The position numbers were made by a program, and so were the translations under genes. Below the pieces are notes generated by a model. That model saw only the letters and a list, made by a program, of their open reading frames with translations. It searched no databases and was not told the origin of the DNA. A stretch of DNA of 64,000 bases, taken from the NCBI RefSeq assembly GCF_017094465.1, contig NZ_CP064791.1, positions 248,001 through 312,000 of the forward strand, given 5' to 3'. The stretch comes from Halapricum desulfuricans (GTDB lineage Archaea > Halobacteriota > Halobacteria > Halobacteriales > Haloarculaceae). This document shows, piece after piece, positions 32,860 to 41,346 of this stretch. How positions within the stretch are numbered: the stretch's first letter is position 1; each line of letters begins with the position of its first letter.

Positions 32860-34062
32860 ATGGACGGGGTACTGTTCGCAGTCGGAATCCTCGTCGCCGC
32901 CTTTGTCGGCTTCAACATCGGCGGGTCCTCGACGGGCGTAGCGTTCGGACCGGCGGTCGGGGCGGGGACGATTTCCAAGCTCGGCGCGGCGGCACTGATG
33001 ACGGTGTTCGCGCTCGCCGGCGGGCTGACCGTCGGCCGGGAAGTCGTCGACACCCTTGGATCGGACATCGTCGTGACAGAGTTCACGATGGTCGTGAGCA
33101 TCGTCGTGCTATTTTTCGTCGGCTTTGCGCTCTTTCTGTCGAACGTCGCGGGCGTGCCCGCGTCGACGTCGATGACGGCCGTCGGCGCGATCGCGGGGCT
33201 CGGGCTGGCCGAACACACGCTGCAGTGGCGCGTGATGGGCCAGATCGTCGCCTGGTGGCTGGTCGCGCCGGTCGTCGCCTTCTGGGTCAGCGGCGTGATC
33301 GGGCGGTATCTCTACCCGACGCTCGTGGAGTGGTTCGCGATCACCCAGTCGGAAGGCGTGCTGTTCGTCCTCGATCGGTCCGGCCCGCTTCCGCGGCCGC
33401 GACTGGGCGAGGAGACCACGCCCCGGGAGGTCTTCGGGACGGTCCTGGTCGTCGGGATCGGCTGTTACATGGCCTTCGCCGCGGGGGCGTCGAACGTCGC
33501 CAACGCCGTCGCGCCGCTGGTCGGCAACGGGGCGCTCGGCGAGACCGAGGGGATCCTGCTCGCCGGCGGGGCGATTGGCCTCGGCGCGTTCACGATCGCC
33601 CGCCGGACGATGGACACTGTCGGCAACGACCTGACTGATCTGCCGCTGCTCGCGGCGATCGTCGTCGCCGTCGTGAGTTCGACCGTCGTCACCGCGCTGT
33701 CGGCGATCGGCATCCCCGCGAGTTTCGTCGTCATCGCGACGATGAGCATCGTCGGCCTGGGCTGGGGTCGGGCGACCCGGACTGTGACGATCGAGGAGAC
33801 CGTGCACGGAGCGGCCCCCGACGTCTCGGTCGGTGCGCTCACCGCCGACACGGAGGACGCGCCGACCGTCGGCGGGGAGATCGGCACACCGACCAACACC
33901 GAGACCCGAGCGATCGGCGAGGAGCGCAGCGAGGACATCCCGGCTGCCGACGAGCTGTTCGAGCCGAAAACGACTGCGAGGGTCGTCCTTATGCAGAATC
34001 TCGTCCCGTCTATCGCGACGATCGCGGCCTTCCTGATGTTTCGATTCACCCCGATCGCATAG
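32860..34062 (+). CDS. PiT-family inorganic phosphate permease
   Basis: A 400-residue membrane protein with about ten hydrophobic helices, the PiT family that imports phosphate. The second inverted-repeat signature is intact (GASNVANAVAPLVG), but the first, normally GANDVANA-like, reads GFNIGGSSTGVAFGPAVG and has lost the Asn-Asp-x-Ala core. A long acidic cytoplasmic loop (residues ~310-365) separates the last helices. It is the only phosphate uptake gene seen here. Confidence 0.88.
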   Translation: MDGVLFAVGILVAAFVGFNIGGSSTGVAFGPAVGAGTISKLGAAALMTVFALAGGLTVGREVVDTLGSDIVVTEFTMVVSIVVLFFVGFALFLSNVAGVPASTSMTAVGAIAGLGLAEHTLQWRVMGQIVAWWLVAPVVAFWVSGVIGRYLYPTLVEWFAITQSEGVLFVLDRSGPLPRPRLGEETTPREVFGTVLVVGIGCYMAFAAGASNVANAVAPLVGNGALGETEGILLAGGAIGLGAFTIARRTMDTVGNDLTDLPLLAAIVVAVVSSTVVTALSAIGIPASFVVIATMSIVGLGWGRATRTVTIEETVHGAAPDVSVGALTADTEDAPTVGGEIGTPTNTETRAIGEERSEDIPAADELFEPKTTARVVLMQNLVPSIATIAAFLMFRFTPIA

Positions 34063-34144
34063 GAATCTAGTGGCATGTTCTGTGGTATCATGGACCATTT
34101 CGAACAGCAAAGTCTAACCGTTAGGCGTCAGTACACCTCTGGTG

Positions 34145-34534
34145 ATGCCTACAGTAGAGTACCTTAACTACGAAGTAGTGGACGACCAGGGCTGGGACAT
34201 GTACGACGACGACCTCTTCGAGAAGGCCGATGAGGCCGGTCTCGATGAGAACGACTACGGCGAGCTCGAGGTCGCCGAAGGCGAGTACATCCTCGAGGCC
34301 GCCGAAGCCCAAGGGTACGACTGGCCGTTCTCGTGCCGTGCCGGTGCCTGTGCGAATTGTGCGTCGATCGTCCTCGATGGCGAAATCGAGATGGACATGC
34401 AGCAGATCCTCTCGGACGAAGAGGTCGAAGACAAGGGTGTCCGCCTGACCTGTGTCGGCACGCCCGGCAGCGACGAGGTCCAGATCGTCTACAACGCCAA
34501 ACACCTCGATTACCTGCAGAACCGCGTCATCTAA
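34145..34534 (+). CDS. Plant-type [2Fe-2S] ferredoxin, halophilic form
   Basis: A 129-residue ferredoxin that carries electrons, for example to or from 2-oxoacid oxidoreductases. The cluster Cys pattern is CRAGACANC (CxxxxCxxC) plus LTCVG. An acidic N-terminal extension and the inserted helical region ([24 protein letters not shown]) are the haloarchaeal hallmark. ATG 34145 is the second codon of a GTG-ATG pair and fits the known N terminus (PTVEYLNYE). Confidence 0.95.
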   Translation: MPTVEYLNYEVVDDQGWDMYDDDLFEKADEAGLDENDYGELEVAEGEYILEAAEAQGYDWPFSCRAGACANCASIVLDGEIEMDMQQILSDEEVEDKGVRLTCVGTPGSDEVQIVYNAKHLDYLQNRVI

Positions 34535-34644
34535 CGCGCGGCGCGCAGCGATCGATTTTTCGGGGCCATGCGGTTTGGCCCTGTTCGACTTCCCCAGCAG
34601 TCGAGGGTATCGTAGCTAACCAGTGTCCTGACGAACCTCGCAAC

Positions 34645-34652
34645 GTTTATAC
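34645..34652 (+). promoter_or_regulatory. TATA box of the first cold-shock gene
   Basis: TTTATACG centred ~30 nt before ATG 34679; near-leaderless. Confidence 0.6.
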
Positions 34653-34678
34653 GTCTCGATGGTGTCGATATACATGCA

Positions 34679-34879
34679 ATGGCGAAAGGAACGGTTGATT
34701 TCTTCAACGACACTGGCGGTTACGGCTTCATCGAGACTGAGGACGCGGACGAGGACGTTTTCTTCCACATGGAAGACGTTGGCGGCCCGGACCTTGAGGA
34801 AGGCACAGAACTGGAATTCGACATCGAAGAGGCCCCCAAAGGCCCGCGCGCGACCAACGTCACACGCCTCGACGAATAG
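34679..34879 (+). CDS. cspA: Cold-shock domain protein, copy 1
   Basis: A 66-residue cold-shock protein (nucleic acid chaperone). It has KGTVDFFNDTGGYGFIET (RNP1) and DVFFHMEDVGG (RNP2) motifs, and ends in GPRATNV. The second copy at 60611-60820 is very similar. It is preceded by a short leader and followed at ~34904 by a T-rich stretch (ATTTTCGTTTCTTTT), a plausible terminator. Confidence 0.95.
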   Translation: MAKGTVDFFNDTGGYGFIETEDADEDVFFHMEDVGGPDLEEGTELEFDIEEAPKGPRATNVTRLDE

Positions 34880-34903
34880 GCTCTGACTGCGGACGCGAGC
34901 ACA

Positions 34904-34922
34904 TAATTTTCGTTTCTTTTAG
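34904..34922 (+). terminator. U-rich terminator candidate after cold-shock copy 1
   Basis: AATTTTCGTTTCTTTTAG: three T-runs 25-40 bp after the stop. Confidence 0.5.
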
Positions 34923-34994
34923 CCGGGGAGTGGCAAGACTGCTGTCGTAGTGCCTGGCCACCAGACATATACTCCCGTCCGTGTAGTACATCAT

Positions 34995-36035
34995 ATGATA
35001 CTCTCACTGGCGAAGCGACTCCTCAAACTCGTCGGTGGGGTGTTCCTCGTCGTCGCAGTGTTGCTGGCATTCGGTCTCGTGACTGGGGCTATCGGGGTCC
35101 CGAGCGTCACTGTCGAGGATCCCGGCGAGTGGGGAACGACCACCGAAGAGACGACCGAAATCGAGACGACCCTGGCAGTCGAGAACCCGAATCCCCTCGG
35201 TGTGACCGTTTCCGATGGGTTCAGCGCGCGGTACTGGGTTGCGCTCAACGACGTCAGACTCGTTGAGGGGCAGCGCGAGTCGATATCGATCCCGAAGGGA
35301 ACGAGCACGGTCACCCTCACGTCGACGATGGACAACGATCGGATCGTCCCGTGGTGGGTCGAATACGTCCGTGCCAACGAGACGATCAGGCTCCACGCGA
35401 CGGGGGAGGCGACAGTCAACGTCTTCGGCCAGCGCCGGATATCGTTCCCCGAGCAGGAACGGACGTTACTGGCAGACCAGCGACCCGTTATCGACGCCTT
35501 TTCGGCGGCCGTCTCGACGATGGAAGGGGAGTACACGGCCGGAGCCGGTACCGCCGGCTACGAGATCCGTGACACGGACGCGGAGTGGGCTACGGTGACC
35601 GAGGAGACCTCGAATATGACGCTCACGATGGAGGTACACAATCCCGGGTCGGTCCCGGTACCGCTGGTGCCGGACGGGTTCCGGTTTGACGCCACTGCCA
35701 ACGACGTAGCCCTGTTCACTGCGAGCGGAGACGCACTTACGCCCGAGAGTGTCGATCGAGATGCGATGCTCCGGGCCGGCGAGACCCGGACTGTCGAGTA
35801 CACGGTGACGATGACGAACGACAACGTCGACGACTGGTTCCGTAGCCACATCGCAAACGGCGAACAGTCCGATCTCGTGATCGAGCCGCGTCTGGAGTTC
35901 GGCGTTCCGGAGGTCGGCGCCACGATCACGATTCCGGACCACGGCGGCTACGAGTGTGAGTTCCGGACGGCGATCCTCGAAGACCAGGAAAGCGGCTCGA
36001 CCTGTGGCTCCGGCGGCTCGGTGACCGTCGAGTGA
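34995..36035 (+). CDS. Membrane-anchored protein with two LEA14-like domains
   Basis: A 346-residue protein with one N-terminal helix (VGGVFLVVAVLLAFGLVTGAI) and two external LEA/WHy-type domains. Each begins with a W(G/A)TxTEET block and contains an ENPNPLGVTVSDGF- or HNPGSVPVPLVPDGF-like segment (NP motif typical of LEA2) and a (W/F)-rich motif: PWWVEYVRANETI and DWFRSHIANGEQS. The domain pattern is shared with the four-domain protein at 37943-39775. Archaeal LEA14-like domains are linked to desiccation or osmotic response by homology only. ATG 34995 is chosen as the start next to the anchor. Confidence 0.8.
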   Translation: MILSLAKRLLKLVGGVFLVVAVLLAFGLVTGAIGVPSVTVEDPGEWGTTTEETTEIETTLAVENPNPLGVTVSDGFSARYWVALNDVRLVEGQRESISIPKGTSTVTLTSTMDNDRIVPWWVEYVRANETIRLHATGEATVNVFGQRRISFPEQERTLLADQRPVIDAFSAAVSTMEGEYTAGAGTAGYEIRDTDAEWATVTEETSNMTLTMEVHNPGSVPVPLVPDGFRFDATANDVALFTASGDALTPESVDRDAMLRAGETRTVEYTVTMTNDNVDDWFRSHIANGEQSDLVIEPRLEFGVPEVGATITIPDHGGYECEFRTAILEDQESGSTCGSGGSVTVE

Positions 36036-36051
36036 TCGACTGCCTACCACC

Positions 36052-36291
36052 TCACCTGGTCACCTGATCGAGCGGCACGAGCCGGTGTTCCAGCATGGGC
36101 TTCGTGTACCCCGAGGACTCGTTCGTCACTCCGGCCGTGTAGACTTTTACTTTCTGCTGGAGGACGTGGGGCTCGCCTTTCTTGTTCTTGATCACGTCGA
36201 CCGATCGCCAGGCCTCCTCCTCCATAGTTGTCGTCTTTCCCGACCGGAACTTCACTTTACCGGCCACGGCGGCTCGCTCGACAGTCGGCAA
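36052..36291 (-). CDS. Small hypothetical protein, start uncertain
   Basis: Up to 79 residues from a TTG, or 57 from ATG 36225 (MEEEAWRSVD). It is unusually Lys-rich for this genome (VDVIKNKKGEPHVLQQKVKVYTAG). TATA-like sequence at 36336-36342 could serve either start. It converges with the LEA-like gene; no family recognised. May be spurious. Confidence 0.4.
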   Translation of the reverse strand: MPTVERAAVAGKVKFRSGKTTTMEEEAWRSVDVIKNKKGEPHVLQQKVKVYTAGVTNESSGYTKPMLEHRLVPLDQVTR

Positions 36292-36342
36292 CGACTACCG
36301 GGACGGGGAGAACTATGAATCTTCAATCATTAATAATAAAGT

Positions 36343-36483
36343 ATGTCGTCTCAAAGCACGATTTACGCCTGCCCATCCTGTGGCAGCGATCGACGGGAGA
36401 TCACCGCACGCGAATCGGTCCCCGGCGGCACGGACTGGCGACACTACGAGTGCGCGGACTGTGGGTTCGAGTGGCGGGTGTAG
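36343..36483 (+). CDS. 46-residue zinc-ribbon protein
   Basis: A small protein with two Cys pairs: YACPSCGSDRREI and YECADCGFEWRV, joined by a 24-residue linker, making a TFIIS-like zinc ribbon (CxxC-xn-CxxC). The arrangement is what nucleic-acid-binding zinc ribbons of haloarchaea look like. It is too short for usual gene-length thresholds, but the regular Cys spacing argues for a real gene. Its 3' half overlaps nothing else supported. Confidence 0.65.
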   Translation: MSSQSTIYACPSCGSDRREITARESVPGGTDWRHYECADCGFEWRV

Positions 36484-36632
36484 ACTTCCCGGTCGCCTCG
36501 CCGCCTTCCGGTGGCTCCTCGAGGCTCGCGTATTCACTCCAATTTCCGGCATACGGACTGCTGTCGGTCTGTTCAGTCGTATCGCCGTCGCGGTCGTAGC
36601 TTTCTCGTAGGTCGGGCTCCGAGCGACGTGAC

Positions 36633-37901
36633 ATGCTCGAATTGCATGCGGTCTTTCTGACCGTGGTCGTGGGGACCGAGCTCTCCTTTGCAACACTGTC
36701 ACTGCTCAATGTCAGGCACGGGGCCGCGACCGTTGCCGAACGGACGGAGTGGGTGACCGAGCGCCTCGGCGTCGATGACACCGAGCGACTGCTCGACTAT
36801 CAGCGCGCCGGCACCGGGCTGTCGCTGTTGCGATCAGTTGTCGGGCTGGCCGTCGTCCTGCTCGTGCTGTACTCCGGGCTGTTCGGCGACGCCGTCGCCG
36901 CCATCGAGCGCATCGCGCTCCCGCCGGTCGCGCGCGGCGTGGTCTTTTTCGTCGGACTAGTCACAGCCGTGCGGATCGCCGGCGCTCCGTTCTCGCTGTA
37001 CGAGACGTTCGTCGTCGAGGAGCAGTTCGGCTTCAACCAGCAGTCGCCACGGCTGTGGGTCCGGGATTTCCTCGTCGGACTCGGGGTCTCGATCGTTCTG
37101 ACCGCGATCGTCGCTGGCGGCGTCCTGTTGACACTGTCGCTGTTGCCCGAGTGGTGGTGGATCGGTGCCTGGGGGCTGTTCGTCGCCTTCTCGCTCGCGA
37201 TGCTGGTGATCTATCCGCGGGTGATCGCACCGCTGTTCTACGAGTTCGAGCCGATCGAGAGCGGCGATCTCCGGGACGCCGTCGATGACGTCTTCGAGCG
37301 AGCCGGCTTCGCCTGCGAGCAGGTGTATCAGATGGACGCCTCCAGTCGCTCCTCGCACTCGAACGCCTACTTCGTCGGCTTCGGCCGGACCAAGCGTGTC
37401 GTCCTGTTCGATACGCTGATCGAGCAGATGGATCACGGGGAGATCAAAAGCGTCCTCGCGCACGAACTCGCCCACTGGAAGAAGGGCCACATTTGGAAAC
37501 AACTCGCCAGTTCAGCGCTGCGGATCGGGATCGTCCTGGGGGTCTTTGCGGTCCTGATCGAGCAGCCCTGGCTCTACGGAATGTTCGGCGTTCCGGAGAC
37601 GGCCTACGCCGGACTCGCCCTCGGAGCGCTGTGGATCGAACCGTTGCTGCGTCTCAGCGCGCCCCTGGAGAACAAGCTCTCGCTGGCACACGAACGCGAG
37701 GCCGATAGTTTCGCCGTCGAGGTCATGGGCGGCGGTGTTGCGCTGGCGGATGCGCTGGCGAACCTGACGAGCGAGAACCTCGCAAACCCGTTCCCGCATC
37801 CCCTCTATGCCACGTTCCACTACACGCACCCGCCGATCCCCGAGCGCATCCGTTACATCGAGAGTGAGGGCGATGCCGCCTCCGATAGTGACCCCGGCTG
37901 A
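36633..37901 (+). CDS. Ste24-type M48 membrane protease
   Basis: A 422-residue integral membrane peptidase related to CAAX prenyl protease 1 (Ste24). There are about 6-7 hydrophobic helices, the zinc motif HELAH (VLAHELAHWKKGH), and the third ligand in LAHEREADSFAVEV. A CAAX-lipid pathway is not known in haloarchaea, so the role is probably quality control of membrane or surface proteins. It sits between the two LEA-like domain genes on the same strand. Confidence 0.9.
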   Translation: MLELHAVFLTVVVGTELSFATLSLLNVRHGAATVAERTEWVTERLGVDDTERLLDYQRAGTGLSLLRSVVGLAVVLLVLYSGLFGDAVAAIERIALPPVARGVVFFVGLVTAVRIAGAPFSLYETFVVEEQFGFNQQSPRLWVRDFLVGLGVSIVLTAIVAGGVLLTLSLLPEWWWIGAWGLFVAFSLAMLVIYPRVIAPLFYEFEPIESGDLRDAVDDVFERAGFACEQVYQMDASSRSSHSNAYFVGFGRTKRVVLFDTLIEQMDHGEIKSVLAHELAHWKKGHIWKQLASSALRIGIVLGVFAVLIEQPWLYGMFGVPETAYAGLALGALWIEPLLRLSAPLENKLSLAHEREADSFAVEVMGGGVALADALANLTSENLANPFPHPLYATFHYTHPPIPERIRYIESEGDAASDSDPG

Positions 37902-37942
37902 CAGCGAGCCACATAAACCGATCGATCACATATGGCGATACA

Positions 37943-39775
37943 ATGGATCTGCCCGATCCCGTTCGGTCAGTACTCGCGGCGCTGCCGTCGTTACGGACAG
38001 CCGTCGTCGGTATCGTCGTCACGCTGGGAGTTGTCGCATTGCTTGCTACTGCTCTCGTCGCAACTGGCGTCATCGCCCAACCGACCGTCGAGAGTATCGA
38101 CAACGAGTGGGGCGAAGCCACGAACGAGACGACACAGATCGAGACCCAGGCCCGTGTCGACAATCCGAATCCGATCGGCATTCCCGGTCTCCTCTCCGTG
38201 GAGTACACGGCCTCGCTGAACGACGTCGTCCTCGTGGAGGGCAAGGAGTCGGGCGTCGGGCTCTCGCCCGGCGAGAACACGATCGCGTTCACCACCGCGA
38301 TGGATAACGATCGGATCGCGGACTGGTGGGTGACACACGTCAACGGCGACGAACGCTCGACGCTGACGATCGAACCGTCGGTGAGCGGTCCGGGAGTCAG
38401 CAAGTCGCTCCCCGAACAGACCTCGACCGTCGAGACCGACCTCCTGTCGTCGTTCGAGAACGGGACCGAAGAGACGGTCTCCGTGGACGGCGAACCGTTA
38501 CTCACGATCGGTGACCGGGACGCAGCGTGGGGTGAGGCGACAGCGGAGACGACGCCACTGACGCTGACGGCCGAACTATCGAACGACCACGACCGGCCGG
38601 TTTCCTTCTCGGGCGTCGAGTACGTCGTTACCATGAACAACGTCACGCTGGGTGCGGGTCAGACGAGCGACGGGATCGATCTCTCGTCCGGCGAGTCCGG
38701 GACGCTGACGGTCGATGCGGCCCTGGAGACGGCCGCGTTCGCCGACTGGTGGCCGACCCACGTCCGCAACGACGAGACCAGCCGGATGCGCGTCGAACTG
38801 TACGGGCTCGTCGACCGGGGCGGCACCCAGACACGGGTCCCGATACAGCTCTACCAGCAGCGATTACAGTTCCAGACGGATCTGCTCGGGGACGACGGCA
38901 CGAGCGTCGAGTCGCTGTCGAGTACCCGCGACTCGGTCGCCGTGCCGACGATCGGTGAGATCGACCGTGACTGGGGGACGGTAACCGATGAGACGACCGA
39001 GGTGCACGCGGACACGACTGTCGACAATCCCAATACCGATCCAGCGGTCAACGACCTCGTCCGGTTGACGACGACCGCCGAGACATCGATCAACGACGTC
39101 TTCGTCGGATCGGGGTCACGCGAGACGACCCTGGAGTCCGGCACGAACGAGTTGCGCCTGACCAGCCAACTCGACAACACGAAGGTCCCAACCTGGTGGG
39201 CTCGCCACCTCAATCGCGGTGAGACCTCGGCCGTGTCGACGGTGACGACCACGACTGCGGACGTCGGGTTCACGACGATCGAAGTCCCGACCGACGACGT
39301 GAACTCGACAACCGAGACGAACCTGCTGGCCGATCTGAACACGGACAGCCAGCAGTCGATCGGTGGGGACGGACAGACGTATTTCGTCGCCGAGTCGACG
39401 GCAGCTGAATGGGGCGACGCGACTCCGCAGGTAGCGCCCCTCGACGCACAGAGTACCCTGCGAAACGAACAGCCTGTCCCGATCACGATCCAGGAGATCC
39501 AGTACACCGTCTCGATCGGTGGCGTCACGCTGGCAGATGGGAGCCAGTTGGACGGGACGACGATCGGATCGGGCGAACGCGGGACTGTCGATCTGCGTAT
39601 CGACCTCGATAACTCTCGGATGGACGAGTGGTGGCTCACGCACGTTCGCAACGGCGAACAATCGACGCTCGCGGTCGACGTGACGGCGACGATCGCGGCC
39701 GGCGGTCAGGCCCGGACGATCCCGCTATCGATGTTCTCGACGAACGAGACCGTCGAGACGGACCTGCTCGGGTAG
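37943..39775 (+). CDS. Membrane-anchored protein with four LEA14-like domains
   Basis: A 610-residue protein with one N-terminal helix (about residues 20-42) and four ~145-residue repeats. Each begins WG(E/T/D)(A/V)T-ET (near 56, 196, 344, 490), has a DN(P)-type turn, a (D/N)(D/N)xx(I/F/V/M)xxWW-TH(V/L)xxxExS block (WW at 128, 269, 418 and 563), and ends in an (E/Q)T(D/N)LL motif before a spacer. The two-domain paralogue is at 34995-36035. It would project a long rod outward from the membrane. Possibly leaderless from a TATA-like CATAAA near 37912. Confidence 0.8.
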   Translation: MDLPDPVRSVLAALPSLRTAVVGIVVTLGVVALLATALVATGVIAQPTVESIDNEWGEATNETTQIETQARVDNPNPIGIPGLLSVEYTASLNDVVLVEGKESGVGLSPGENTIAFTTAMDNDRIADWWVTHVNGDERSTLTIEPSVSGPGVSKSLPEQTSTVETDLLSSFENGTEETVSVDGEPLLTIGDRDAAWGEATAETTPLTLTAELSNDHDRPVSFSGVEYVVTMNNVTLGAGQTSDGIDLSSGESGTLTVDAALETAAFADWWPTHVRNDETSRMRVELYGLVDRGGTQTRVPIQLYQQRLQFQTDLLGDDGTSVESLSSTRDSVAVPTIGEIDRDWGTVTDETTEVHADTTVDNPNTDPAVNDLVRLTTTAETSINDVFVGSGSRETTLESGTNELRLTSQLDNTKVPTWWARHLNRGETSAVSTVTTTTADVGFTTIEVPTDDVNSTTETNLLADLNTDSQQSIGGDGQTYFVAESTAAEWGDATPQVAPLDAQSTLRNEQPVPITIQEIQYTVSIGGVTLADGSQLDGTTIGSGERGTVDLRIDLDNSRMDEWWLTHVRNGEQSTLAVDVTATIAAGGQARTIPLSMFSTNETVETDLLG

Positions 39776-39826
39776 TGTCGCGGGAACCGTGCCGCAAGTA
39801 CGTGTCCGCGGTCGCCTGGAGGCTGG

Positions 39827-40030
39827 ATGAACCACGACTGGCCGGACAACGACTGGACGAGCGTGAATCGGCGGATCAACGAGGTCGACTTCGACACCGT
39901 CCAGGAGGGACAGGCCCTCCTCGCCCAGCCCAGGCGAGGTGACAAGGGGCAGATCATGGCCCTCCAACTGATCGCCACGGTTCTGAACTTCCAGTACCAG
40001 AGTTCTGACACTCAAAGACGCGCTCGATAA
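39827..40030 (+). CDS. Doubtful small hypothetical protein
   Basis: A 67-residue frame (NHDWPDNDWTSVNRRINEVDFDTVQEGQALLAQ...) with a GGAGG Shine-Dalgarno-like sequence 4-8 nt before ATG. The antisense frame reads as low-complexity, so the plus frame is more protein-like, but no homologue is recognised and it may be a remnant. Confidence 0.35.
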   Translation: MNHDWPDNDWTSVNRRINEVDFDTVQEGQALLAQPRRGDKGQIMALQLIATVLNFQYQSSDTQRRAR

Positions 40031-40305
40031 CATCAACAATAACCGCCTCGGTCCCGAGGGAAGCGCTTGTCAAAACGATTAAAATGAGATCACGGCCGTC
40101 GGAGGCGGTCGAATCGGCTGGGGTGGCGTGTAGTGCCGTATCCGGGCAGTGGCAGAAGGTGTATCCAGCATACGGCGACCGCAGGTCGCCGTTTCACTCG
40201 ACCGAACGGAGTGAAGTCGAGGTCGTTTTTCCCCAGTTTTTGCAAGGAGAGGTGCCCGCAGCGCGCCGAAGGCGCGCAAGAACACCCGACGCAGCAAAAA
40301 GTGGC
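40031..40305. other. Gene-free stretch with three hairpins before the menB stop
   Basis: GGCGACC-GCA-GGTCGCC (near 40169-40185), TTCACTC...GAGTGAA (40191-40213) and GCGCGCC-GAA-GGCGCGC (40260-40276) are inverted repeats. On the minus strand they lie directly after the menB stop and could be a 3' stability or termination region. No gene is supported. Confidence 0.4.
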
Positions 40306-41253
40306 TTAGTAGTGCCAGGGGAACTCCTCGAAGTCGGGTTCCCGGCCCTCGTTGAAGGCGTCCCGGCCTTCCTCGGCCTCGTCGGTCATGTACGCCAGGC
40401 GGGTCGCCTCGCCGGCGAAGACCTGCTGGCCGACCATCCCGTCGTCGGTAAGGTTGAACCCGTATTTGAGCATCCGCATCGCCGTCGGGGACTTGCCCGT
40501 CATCGTCTCGGCCCACTCCAGAGCGGTCTCCTCCAGTTGCTCGTGGGGGACGACCTCGTTGACCATGCCCATCTCGGCAGCCTCCTCGGCGGAGTAGGTC
40601 TTCCCGAGGAAGAACACCTCTCGGGCCTTCTTCTGGCCGATTTGCTTGGCGAGATACGCCGACCCGAAGCCGGAGTCGAAGCTCGCCACGTCGGGGTCGG
40701 TCTGCAGGAACTTGGCGTGCTCGGCGCTCGCAAGCGTCATGTCACAGACGACGTGCAGCGAGTGGCCGCCGCCGACAGCCCAGCCCGGCACCACCGCCAC
40801 AACGGGCTTCGGGATGTGGCGAATCTGGCGCTGGACTTCGAGGATGTGCAGGCGGCCGACGTTCTCGGGCGCGTCGGGGTTGTCCGGACCCTCACTCGCT
40901 CGCGGGTCGGTCCCCGCTCCGCTCGCCGAGTCGCGTGGCGATTCGCTGTATTCATACCCGGAATCGCCACGGATCGACTGGTCGCCGCCGGCGCAGAACG
41001 CCCAACCGCCGTCCTTCGGCGAGGGGCCGTTGCCGGTCAGCAGGACGCATCCGACGTCGGTCTGGCGCTTGGCGTGATCGAGCGCGGTCGAGAGTTCGTC
41101 GACGGTTTCGGGTCGGAAGGCGTTGCGCACTTCGGGGCGGTCGAAGGCGATCCGGACCGCGCCGACCTCGCGAGCGCGGTGGTAGGTGATGTCCGAGAAG
41201 TCAAAGCGGTCGATCGACTCCCAGCGGTCGGGATCGAAGATTTCCGAGACCAT
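40306..41253 (-). CDS. menB: 1,4-dihydroxy-2-naphthoyl-CoA synthase MenB
   Basis: A 315-residue crotonase-fold enzyme that closes the second ring in menaquinone synthesis. Typical segments are RPEVRNAFRPETVDEL, AFCAGGDQSIRGDSGY, VVPGWAVGGGHSLHVVCDMTLAS, and SFDSGFGSAYLAKQIGQKKAREVFFLG in outline, which place it in MenB and not general enoyl-CoA hydratases. A Ser/Pro/Asp-rich insertion of ~25 residues follows the GGDQ loop, common in haloarchaea. ATG 41253 is the family start. Divergent from the J-domain gene. Confidence 0.93.
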   Translation of the reverse strand: MVSEIFDPDRWESIDRFDFSDITYHRAREVGAVRIAFDRPEVRNAFRPETVDELSTALDHAKRQTDVGCVLLTGNGPSPKDGGWAFCAGGDQSIRGDSGYEYSESPRDSASGAGTDPRASEGPDNPDAPENVGRLHILEVQRQIRHIPKPVVAVVPGWAVGGGHSLHVVCDMTLASAEHAKFLQTDPDVASFDSGFGSAYLAKQIGQKKAREVFFLGKTYSAEEAAEMGMVNEVVPHEQLEETALEWAETMTGKSPTAMRMLKYGFNLTDDGMVGQQVFAGEATRLAYMTDEAEEGRDAFNEGREPDFEEFPWHY

Positions 41254-41346
41254 GGCTGTGCTGGGGTCCGGAGGAGCAAAAAAGGTGCTCGCTCCGTCGG
41301 GGGATTTTTGCGCTGGGGGACGATAGCTAGGGGAAGATAGGTCCCC

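Noticed and set aside
36401-36632. Minus-strand frame starting MSRRSEPDLRESYDRDGD
   Set aside because: Its first half has plausible acidic composition, but the second half lies antisense to the zinc-ribbon gene and loses coding character; no promoter was evident.
39725-40039. Minus-strand frame of 104 codons downstream of the four-domain LEA-like gene
   Set aside because: Low-complexity VVVRPVVVHP-type stretches typical of antisense frames; the plus-strand ORF in the same place is only slightly better.
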